64,000 nt of DNA from Anolis sagrei. Lineage: Eukaryota; Chordata; Lepidosauria; Squamata; Anolidae. Shown one piece after another: positions 46,742 through 58,700 of this stretch (position 1 is the first letter of the stretch; each line of letters starts with the position of its first letter). The position numbers and the translations under genes are program-made. The stretch lies in contig NC_090022.1 in NCBI RefSeq assembly GCF_037176765.1, positions 181,342,117 to 181,406,116 of the forward strand. Reading direction: 5' to 3'. The notes under the pieces are model-generated. The model was not told the DNA's origin. It saw only the letters and a program-made list of their open reading frames with translations, and did not search any database.

Positions 46742-49700
46742 GTAAGCTTTTCAAGGCCTTTAAAACAAGAAAAAGTACGGTATTATCTTTGGGACTAATC
46801 ATCATGATTTACTACACCTTAGATATTCTAGGCAATTTACTTTTATCCATCCTGTGGGGGACAGGACAGGTTTTTAGTAATTGATTTGTCCTAAAAAGCC
46901 TCCATTAAAGGAAATGATTATGTTAATTAATGGCCAGTTATATACAGGATGTGTTTATTTCCATTCTACTCAGTGCAAGCAAAGCATATAATCTGTGTCA
47001 CCAGGGACACTCTAAGAATTTGTCCTAGTCCCAACTAACGAACTAATAATTCCAGTTAGAATAAACCTGAGAAATTAACAACTGAATGGAAATTTAGCAC
47101 TTGAGGAAATTCCATCGTTTATTTATTTACAGTATTTATATTCTGCCCTTCTCACCCCGAAAGGGACTCAGAGCAGATCACAGAACACATAGATGGCAAA
47201 CATTCAATGCTGTTATGCATTGACAAAACAGACAACTGTACATAGATAGAGGTATATATAGGCTTTCCCATCTTTGGCATCTTGGAGGCTGTGCTCGGTT
47301 CTGGCCGAAGTGGTTTGAAGTGGTGCTGTCACTCCACTTCCCTGCCAAAGATCCTTGTTTGTAAACTCCCTCGTTGATCAAATCACTGGCATTTTCTGGC
47401 ATTTTTCTGGCATTTCCTTATGGGTGCCTTATGGGTGCCTTCCCGCTTACGCAGTACCTATTAATTTACTCACATTGCTATTTTTGAAATTGCTAGGTGG
47501 GCAGAAGTTGTTCTGACCAGGGCTTCAAACTGTCAACCTTTCAGTTGGCAAGATTTATTGCATCTGGCAGTTGCATCTGGCTGCATCTGCTGTGCTAAAG
47601 CCCGGCCCATCACTTCAATAGATCTATTCTAATTTGGACTGTTGATTAATGATTGTCCAGTGTTCTAAATATATGAATGGTTGCTATGTGACATCTGATG
47701 ACAGATTTGTGCGAGAAGTGCAAAAAATGAATTATGACTAGATGTCTAAATCAAACTACTTCATCACATGGAATAATGAAAGCGTTTGGGATCAGCAGAG
47801 AGGGCTAAAGATCTGTTCAAACTACAACTCCTATGATTCCATACCATGGAGCCATGGCAGTAAAAGTTATGCCGATCTGCATTCATTCTACAGTATAGAT
47901 CAGGCATGGGCACTCTTTTTTTGCCTTGGGACCGCATTGTGGGCCCGACTTGAGAGGGACAGGCCAGGAGGGAGGGTGGTTGGGTACTCATTAGGTGGGA
48001 TGGCCCTGGGAGGGACAGGGCCTGTTAGAGGGTGGGACTGGTAGGGGGCAGGCCAGGTCCTGGGTCACTCTCAGGTTGTCCTCCTGGCCTAAGGATGAAG
48101 TTACTCACCCCATCCTTATGCCAGTAGGGAAACAAGACATGTGGCAACTGCCTGATCCTCCTTCCCTGATCTTCAGGCTGTCCTCTCGGCATTATGCCAG
48201 AAGGACGACGAGACAGGACTCCGGAGGGCTTTCAGCTGTTCCATGCCTTCCTCGAGCTATCCTCAGCAAAAGGACAGGGTTGCTCGCACCATCATTATGC
48301 TGGGAGGAGGGTGAGACATGAGGTGACTGAGAGCACTCCAGAGAGCAATCAACTGCCATGTACCTTCCTCCCCCAACCTTTCTGCATAAGATGTGGCAGG
48401 CCACCATGTCTTTATGCTAAGAAGACAAGGAAAATGAGGAGAAACTGATGTAAGCACCCAGGGGGCCACATTTGCCCCCCAGACCTTAGTTTAGCTATTC
48501 CTGGTGTTGGTGCACCAGGAATAACTAACTCTCTGGAAGTTGAACATGGAGGGCTTTTCTGCTTTGTTTATCTCTTTTCAGTAGTAGGACTATTTGGTCA
48601 GTGGCTACTTGATACTCTCATTTCCAACCTGCCTTCCACAATATTCCAGCAGCATATTTTGAGATTTCAAGAGTTCCATAAAAACCCACAATGTATTGTA
48701 ATACATCTTTTTCCCCTGCGGGTTTTGTGAATACAGTATGTAATGGCTCATTGAAAGCACTTGATTGCCTTAAGACTGGAATTGTCTGTTTGTTTGTCTC
48801 TCTAATCATCTAAATATAATGAAAAAAATCTCATGTATTCAAACAGCAAAAAAATGTCCTGATCCTGGACTCTTGAAGAATGGAAATATACATTTTACAG
48901 ACTTCAGCTACCCAAATTTTATAAACTTTTCATGTGACCCAGGGTAAGTCGTATGTTTTCTCACTATTGAAATATATTATCTTTTTTCTCTCTAAAATGT
49001 TGGATAGTTTGTCTTGGATTCGGAGAGATAACCATAAATACTAGAAGCTATATATTGGCCTAAATCCCATGGTTAAATCAAACTGGAGTATACTCATTGA
49101 ATCCATAGGATTTGTCTGTGTTTTAAATTTAACAATTGCTAAATGAAGTTTTCTCTACTTTGATTCACCAGTATGATTTAGACCACTAACTCAGTTATAC
49201 ATTTGTCTGCCTTGTTGGTTTTCAAATACTTTGCTTTTTGGTTCTGGCCACTGTGGATCTCAACATAATATTAATTTCCTAACACCACTCAAGATTTGTT
49301 TTAATGCAAAACAAACAAACGGGTAATTTTTGTTAAACATTTAGATTGATCACAACATTCTGCAAAATTTTACAAATTCGGTAGATTTACCAGCCAGGTA
49401 GCAGTCTATAAAGGAACTGTGATGGTACAATGGATTAAACTGCTGACCTGAAGACCAGAGCTCCCATCTGTCAGCCCCAGCTTCCCATGTGGGGGCATGC
49501 GAGAAGCCTCCCACCAGGTGGTAACACATCTTGGCATCCCCTGGGCAACGTCCTTGCAGTTGGCCAATTCTCTCAGACCAAAAGCGACTTACAGTGTATT
49601 CTCAATTAGCTTCTGACACAATAAAAAGCCGCCTATAGACACAAAACCTTTTAATCAGAACTTGAAGAATTTGAGATCTTAAAAAAAACCAGATTCAACA

Positions 49701-52700
49701 CATTTATATTGCTATATCAGACCAGGTTGGATTTGTTCCAAATTGCAAACTCTTAGATGTGATTTTAAGAACCTTAAATATAGTATTTCACTGCCAAACT
49801 TCAATAAGGCTAATTCTGTTCCATAGCCAAAAATAATAAAAAATCTTTTGAGAATCTGAATTAGTTACACCTCCTCATGCTTTGAGAAGGAGGTGGATGT
49901 TACATAATCTTTTTATTAGCCACCTATCAAATTTATTAACGTTCTGCTGCATTTACCCACATAAATAAAATACTGGTAGACTCACCACCAATTTGCTTAA
50001 GCAGGGAAACTGGAAAATGTTGCCACCCCCCTTTTTTGTTATTACATAGGCCCCTTCCACACAGCTGAATAAAACCCCACATTATCTGCTTTGAACTGGA
50101 ATGTATGGCAGTACAGACTCAGAAAACCCAGTTCAAAGCAGATATTGTGAGATTTTCTGTCTTGATATTCTGGGTTATATGACTGTGGGGAAGTGCCCTT
50201 AGAAAGCAGTTGGAGCTGAGCATAATATTAATGGAATCAGAATTAATTAAAAGAGCACATTATATAACTATATGCTGAGGATATATTTCTGTCTTTTACA
50301 CAGGGGTGGCTCAACCCATTACGCAAAGTAAGCATTTGCAGTATAGTTTATTTTGCGCAGGGGCGCTTTTGGGAGAAAATAGAAAATATGCGAGTTGTAG
50401 TTACTGGAATGTATAGTTCACCTCAGGCCCGTAGCCAGGATTTTGTTTCGGGGGGGGGGGGGGGCTAAAAGTCTGAGTCTGAGTGAAAGAGGGTCTAGCC
50501 TAGCAAACCTTTTGTATCATTACCCCAATACCCCCATGCATATGGGATATATTGAGTATGGTGATCAGATCATGATATGAATAAACATAACAGTTTAACT
50601 AATGCACCAGTAAGGCCTTTTCACGAAACACCATGAGAATTTGGGGGGGGGGGGCTGAAGCCCCTCAAGCCCCCCCCCCCCCCCCCCCCCCCGGCTACAT
50701 GCCTAGTTCACCTACAATCAAAGAGCTTTCTGAACTCCACCAGTGATGAAATTGAACCAAATATGGTACACAAAACTCACAACGAACAGAAAATATATAT
50801 CAGTGATTGGTTGGGGGGGGGGGGGCAAATACTGTTTGCTTACCGTTGAAAATTACCTAGGGCCACCTCTACTTTTACAAAAACCAATAAGTGTCTCCCA
50901 AACTTGGAAGGATACTTTGAAGAGGTTGGAACATATTTGAGCATAGATGTTTATTATCAACAATCTGCAATTGCATTTGCCAACGACTGTTTTCAAGCTT
51001 TTCAATATGTAGTACGTCTGTCATGGGATAAATGAATCAGTCAATTCAAATAAATTTCAAATCATCTAAAATGTTGCTACAAAAAGTTTTTTTATGGGAC
51101 AGAATCAGCCTATTTCTTCTGCACAATTAAGGCTTCTGTATTTCTGACACAATTACGGTATTTTCATTCCAAACTATTCCTTTACACCACTAAAAAGCTT
51201 ATGAAATCCTGGCAGAAGCAATTGTACACTTTTTAATATTAAAGGCTAAAAAGTACTTGTTGGCTAAAGTAAAATATTTCCAAACACATCCATGTTGTGG
51301 AACGGTGTCTTGATGCAGTCCAACTATATATATGTGTGTGTGTGTGTGTGTAGTGTCAGAAGTGAATTGAGAATGTAAAGAGGAGCGTATATGCCACCAA
51401 TTTGTAACGTCTTAGGAGAGAGGAGGGACGATTTATTATTTATTACTCTTAATGGTGCCACCAATGTGTGATGTGAGGTATTATTGGGAGATATGGCACA
51501 CTGGACGCAGAATTAATGGAGGTGAGGCAGTCTTCAAACAAAAGTTAACAAGTTTATTGAGCACAAAGCGTGTGGTTGCAAGTTGTAACTTTTCTTATAG
51601 AACTCAGAATAATGCTTGGTTAGTTGAATGTTACACTTTTTCAGGTTATACAGTATCTTCCTGAGGTGAAGCACTTATTACAAAACAAAGTTCCAATACA
51701 GGGATGTCTCCCTTATCTGATCCTCCCTTGATCAGATACTTAATAAGCTTATTCTTTAGCCTTTCTTTAGACTAACGGAATACTGGTTATGTTTCCCTTA
51801 TCAGCCTCTCTAGGCTAAGAAACTTCCAGTAGCTTAATCTGGCTTTCCAAAGCCTCAAAACTTTGCTTCACAATTCACTCTTTTACAGCTATAACCTCCT
51901 AATCTTTCCTCTACCAATTCCTCACCCTCCAATCTTAACTCCTGACTGCTCACTCCTCTAACCCTAAACCCTAACTCTGACTGAACTTAAACTGTCGTTT
52001 TTCAAACTCTCCCCTCTAAGCTCCTCCCACTTCTCTCTACAGCATCGTCTCCATGGCAACGCACCCCTCTCAGTTAGGCCGCTCCAGCATTAGTGCAGCC
52101 AATCTAAACACAAATACAGTTAAAGTCATACAATTTATAATCAACTTCTTTACAAGAACATACTGCAAGTCATACCGCAGCTGATTCTTTGGTGTGAGAG
52201 AATCAGCTGTCTACAGAGGCGTTGCCCAGGGGACGCTCGGATGTGTTACCATCTTGTGGGAGGCTTGATTCCCACAAAATAGAAATTTTGGAAAGACATC
52301 TTGCAGGATGTTTGACCTAATCATTGGTGCTTGCTTGAATTATGACTTGTTGAATTCTGCTTGTATTACAGATTAAGTATGATATCTATATAAATAAAAA
52401 TGTAATGTTAGTTTGTGGAATTAACATAACTCAAAAACCACTGGACGAATTGACACCAATTTTGGACACAATACACCTAGCAGGCCAATGAGTGACCATC
52501 ACTCATAAAAACAATGAAAAACACAGAAGGGACTTAAAAAGCCAAAAAAGCAAAATACATTATAGCACATGTGCAAATATGACCCCCCCTGGCAAACAAA
52601 ACACACAATAGCATATCCACACTGTCTTTGTGACTACAGCTCCCAGCAGGGGCTCAACCCATTACACAAAGTAAGCATTTGCGGTATAGTTGATTTTGCC

Positions 52701-55700
52701 CAAGGGCACTCTTGGGGGAAAATAGACCTTGATGTATGCGAGTTGTCGTTACTGGGATGTATAGTTCACCTACAATCAAAGAGCATTCTGAACTCCACCA
52801 ATGATGGAATTGAACCAAATATTGCACACAGAACTCCCATGACGAACAGAAAATACATATCAGTGATTGGTTGGGGAGGGGGCGCCTAATACTGTTTGCT
52901 TACCATTGAAAATTACCTAGGGCCGCCTCTGGCTCCCAGCATCCCCCAGACCAGGCCCTTTAGGAGAGGAGGATGATCCAAATGCACTGCTTCCAAGATG
53001 CAAGTTTTCTTCTCCTTGGATTTCTTTGAGAGCATCCCAATTCTTGCATATTTCCAATTTCCTACTTCTGGACTGCAAATCCCAGCAATTCTCCAGAAAG
53101 ATAGATTAGATAGAGATAGATAGGTAGGTAGATAGATTGATCAGGAGGACTGCTGGGAGTTGCAGTCCAAGCATAGGTAGAGAAGGAAGAACGGAGAGAA
53201 AGAGGAAGGGAAAGAAAAGGAAGGAGAAAGGGAAGAGGAAGAGAAGGAAGGAAGGAGAGAAGTAAAGAAAAAAGGGAAGGAAGAAGAAAAAGAAAGAAGG
53301 AGAGAAAGAGGGAAGGAAGGTTGGTCACAGCAACACATGGTGGGTATAGCTAATACAGACTATGACCTGAAAATTCTAGTAATGTTCTTCACTTGGTGTT
53401 CCTTTTTATACATATAAAAAATCATATGCCATGAAGAAGTTCATAAATTCCTCATGTGAATATTCCATATTCTGCTTCTATATACATATTTTATTTTTCA
53501 GGTATATTCTTCAAGGACCTAACACCAGCCAATGCCTGAAAAATGGGCAATGGAGTGCTAAGCTTCCTAAATGTCAACGTATGTAAGATAAATTATTAGT
53601 ATCTATATAAAGATACTTGGAGGGCAACTGACTCATGCGGATGGAAAGTAGAGAAATTTATTAGTAATATTGTTGATAACAAAGGCATCAAAATGCTTTC
53701 AGGAATGTGCTAATGCTAAAATACCTGACTGATAAGGCTAATTTTGGATATAAAGGAATGGAATCAGGCTCAAAGGCTAGTTCTGAAAATAGTGAATTGG
53801 TGACAATGGCTGAGTGGTTGCATTTGAAAGTAAAGAATACACCAAATACAGAAACAGAAATGGAGGAAACCTTAAAATTGTATAGAGTCCACTGTCCAAT
53901 ATACTTCAGATATTATAGCTCCTCATTGTGGTGATGCCCGGTTAGTTCTTACAAAGAGAAACCAAAACAGATTTCTGTATGGAAAGTTGTGCGAGTCTGT
54001 AAGGTGGAAAATCTTCAATTTTCTTTTTGTTAAAACTGAAGTAGGATCATGCCTAAGGAAGAATAGGCCTGTGCGATCATTGAAAAAGATTGTTTCAATA
54101 CTCATTACTAAATTTGGGGGGGGGGGGGGGAAGGGGGAAGAGGAGCAAATAATTTCTAATGTGTTTCTAAAATATCATACGGGGTTTCGATTGTAACTAT
54201 AACAAAGTAATGAATTACTTTTTCATTAAGTAATGTGCCAATGGGGAAACTTCAGGGGCTTCTTTCTCCCTCATTGCTAGAGCTATCACTTGCTACAATT
54301 GTAGAACACATTTACCACTGTTATCCCCCCCCCCAAAGTTTCAAAATGTTTCCCTCAACCATTGACTTTTTGGGATTTTAAAAAGTTTTACAAACATTTA
54401 TTTTTTAAAAAAGAGCTATTTCCTTATTTTTTTTCTACAATGACAGAAGATAACCAGGGCATCATTCCAAGTTTTAGAAAGTTTCATACGTCTACTGATT
54501 TTTGGGCAATTTTAAAAGTTTTGGAATATTTTACCTATATTTAGCACTGAAATTTACTTGATGAGTGCAAAATGTTTCTTGGATTTCAAATCTATTCAAT
54601 ACATTAAATTGAAGATGGGAACAAAATCTGCCTGGAATAGAAATACAATTTGGGGGAATCTTTCACATTTGATATAGATTCTTGTTCTTCTAAATATCTT
54701 TAAGAAAAGGAAGGTATTACAAGTTTTTTAAAAAAATTAATAATTGGCTACTGTACTGCATTTTACAGTTTCATGGGGGGGGGGGCATACACAATACTGT
54801 ATAATAAATTCCATCTGATAATGTGGGGGCCCTCCTTCAACCAAACAGCCAATTTCAAGGAATTGGATAAAAAAAAAAACAGCATATTTTACTGGAACAC
54901 ACTTGTTCCAAGTAGAGAAATTTTATAAAAGGAATAGGAAAGAACTGTAGAAAACTGGAAGTCTTTCCACACAGCCCTATATCCTAGAATATCAAAACAA
55001 AAAATCTCACAATACCTGCTTTGAACTGGGTTATCTGAGTCCATACTGCCATATATTCCAGTTCAAAGCAGATAATGTGCGATTTTATTCAGCTGTGTGG
55101 AAGGGGCCTGAGAAACCATCGATTAATGACAGAACAGAATTCAGTTCTTTGGGGAAGCACAAAGGACAACAGTCAAGAGTCCCGGGGTTTTCTACCCCAA
55201 TAATATAGGAAGAAAACCTTCTATATGGTGATTCCACTGTGTGAAGTAAATTTGTTTTGTTTTTCCAGCTGTGATTTGTCCTCAACCTCCAGTTTGTGAA
55301 TTTTCAGTCCTTTTGTACCACAGACTTAAGCCAGGAAACATATCAGTCTTCCAAGACGAAATCAAATTTGAATGTTTATTGCCTTATGCCCTGTTTGGAA
55401 ATGAAATAGCTGTCTGTCAGGCTGATGGGAAATGGAGTGCAATACCAGAATGCAGATGTAAGTGTTTGGGTGAATGTTTGTATGAATACAATGCTGTTAT
55501 TTTGAAGATGATGCAGAAAGGAGGAAAACGAGTTTATTAATATCCTGAGGAGGGTGGCTAAAATGATCAAAGGTCTGGATACCATGAATCCCTATGAGGA
55601 GCATCTTAAAGAACTGCAGTGCATATGTTTTGCCTACCGAAGAGAAGGTTGAGAGGAAACATGATAGCAATGTATAAATATGTGCAAGGGTATCATAAGG

Positions 55701-58700
55701 AAGAATCATAGAATCAAAGAGTTGGAAGAGACCTCATGGGCCATCCAGTCCAACCCCCTGCCAAGAAGCAGGAATATTGCATTCAAATCACCACTGACAG
55801 ATGACCATCCAGCCTCTGTTTAAAAGCTTCCAAAGAAGGAGCCTCCACCACACTCCGGGGCAGAGAGTGAGACTCGGACTCGGAAAAATGGATTCAAATT
55901 CCAGGAATATTAGGAAGAACTTCCTAACCGTAACAATCTTATCACATGGCCATTGGTGTCACTCCGCTTTGTAGAGCGACGTGGGGAATCTGGTGCCCCA
56001 TGCCCCACATTGCCCAGATACAGCATGAGTGCATGGCTTCCCCCCATGGATTCTACAGCAATATAAGAGCCCTCCTTCACCCACAGAACCACACTGGTGT
56101 CATTTGATGGGTCCGGGTGTGCTCTGGGCTAAAATCAGTGCATGCCACCAATTTTAGCTCTTTGTGATGAGATCGTAAGAGCTGTTCAGCAGTGGAACTC
56201 TCTTCCTCAGAGTGTGGTGGTGGCTCCTTCTTTGGAGGCTTTTCAACAGAGGCTGGATGGCCATCTATTGCGAGTACTTTGTGTTTTTCCTGCATGACAG
56301 GGGGTTGGACTAGATGGTTCATGCAGTCTCTTCCAATTCTATGAATCTTTCTAAAGTACTAGTTCTGCTGTTTTTCCCCCCTGAAACATTGGCTTTGGAA
56401 CAAGTACAGAGCTTTTCTTTTGCTTTGGATATGTAACCTAATATTGCATCTTCTTACAAGATCCTTCACTTTTTCTTACCACAGCTGTTGAATGTCCACG
56501 ACCAGATGGTATAGAAAATGGATACATATATTTGCTTCTTCGCAGACCATACCATTACAAAGAAACTGTGACCTATGGTTGCAATCCAACATATGTGCTG
56601 GATGGACCTGTAGAATCCAGATGTGAGAAGACAGGCCAATGGTCAAGAAAACCAACCTGCAGAGGTATGGAGTTTAGTGATCTCTAAGACAGCACAGATG
56701 GCGTAATATATTTACAATACAGCTTATGCAATCATTGTAATTTGCAGTGCAGAGATACAATTTAGCATCTGGTATATCAGTGTGAATATCCAGAAAAGGT
56801 TTGATGTTTATAATACGATTTTAATGCAATCATTAAAAAAACATCCACATGGGAAATGATGAACTCTGGATAGAAACATCAATCAATATTGTTTTTGTTC
56901 ACGAATCCATCAGATAGTTTAGGTCAGCTGACCAGTGATAGTAATTCTCTGTTGCTATAAATACCTACATGAACTAGAATGATTTCATGGTAGAAGGTGA
57001 CACGGACAGAATGCCCAAAATCCACCAAGAGAAATCTGCTGACAAAATAACTCAATCAATAGATCCAGGTAATAAGCCCACAAGACATTCTCTTTCTTCT
57101 TTGACTTGCCACCTCATAGATCTAGAGCAGTGTTTCTCAACCCCTTAATACAGTTATTTTCGTTGCGAGTTCATAACTGTAATTCTGCTACTGTTATGAA
57201 TCGTAATGTAAATATCTGATATGCAGGATGTATTTTTACTCGCTCAACCAAATTTGGCACAAGTACCCAATAAGCCCAAATTTGAATACTAGTGTGGTGA
57301 GGTGGGAGGATTTATTTTGTCATTTGGAAGTTGTATTTGCTGGGATTTATAGTTCACCTACAATCAAAAAGCACTCTGAATTCCATCAACAATGAAGTTG
57401 AACCAAATTTGGCAAACAAAACTCCCATGACCAAGAGAAAATACTGGAAGGTTTTGGTGGATATTGACCTTGAGTTTTTGAGTTGTAGTTCACCTACCTC
57501 CAGAGAGCACTGCACTCGAACAATGATGGATCTGGACCAAACTTGGTAAAAATACTTAATATGCCCAGATATGAACACTGGTGGAGTTTGGGGAAAACTG
57601 ACTTTGACATTTGGGGTTGTAATTGCTGGATTTATAGTTCACCTACAATCAAAGAGCACTTTTAACCCAGCCCACAATGGATCTGCACCAAACTTGGCAC
57701 ACTATCTACATGGCCAGCATTGAATACCAGTGGGGTTGGGGTGGTTTTAGAATTCTGGGAGTTGTAGTTCACCAACACCAACAAGGAAGAGAAAGACAGG
57801 CAGAGAGATCTTCAGCCTTCTCTGCCAAAGGGGTTCCTAAGACCATCAGAAATATGTGTTTTCTGATAGTCTTTGGTGACCCCTCTGAAACCCCCCTCAT
57901 GATCCCCCAAGGGTCCTGACCCCCAGGTTGAGAAATACTGATCTAGAGGGATCAAATGGGATCCTAATTTAGGATTTAAGACTGATAAAACAGTTGTAGT
58001 TAATGTTAAATTCAACTCCTTTCAAAGGAATTCGACAACATTTTTTATCAAAGACCTTTTAAAACATGTTACCTGCGTGACATATATAATGGAACATTGT
58101 GATGACCATGTTTTGATTCATATTGACGCAGAGGAAAAAACGTTGACAATATTTACAACAATAAGAATAAACTACTAACCATCAATAGTATGTGCAGATA
58201 CTTTTTGCATGTACTTTCCAGTGTAACGATATAGAAAACATGACAGAAGGGAAACATGACAATTCAAGGCACACCAGAAATAATTTTAGTTGAGAGATCA
58301 CTGTAGAAGATTTGTTTATATAACAGGCCTTTTTCTTATCAATAAAATAACTATTGAATAACGATGTTAGCCTTTGCATTAAGAGTTCTGTATTCATGTG
58401 GCATTTGACTTTTTAACATAAGCCTTATTGTCCAACCTTTCCCACAGCGCCATGTGCCATTCCTGTCAAAAGAGCCACTGTGTTATACAACAGTCAGAAA
58501 GTAAAAGTGCAAGAGCGCCTCAAGAATGGAGTACAACATGCGGAGTTCATTTGGTTTTTCTGTAAAAATAAAAAACAACACTGTAGTTATAAAGTACCTG
58601 CTCAGTGTGATGATGGCAAGTTCACAGTCCCTGCCTGCTTCAGAGGTAAGTCAAGATATTCTTCTATGTGAAATTGGAGGCATGCAATGGCATCTTTCCC

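Noticed and set aside
47118-48840. Hidden CCP1 exon in unit C
   Set aside because: Searched for the C-P-x-P start, the GEEITYNC and CPLTG blocks on the + strand; the interval is SINE, a GC-rich repeat and AT-rich sequence, with none of them.
51958-51974. Interstitial telomere-like string ctaaccctaaaccctaac
   Set aside because: Only about three imperfect units inside a probable LTR fossil; chance.
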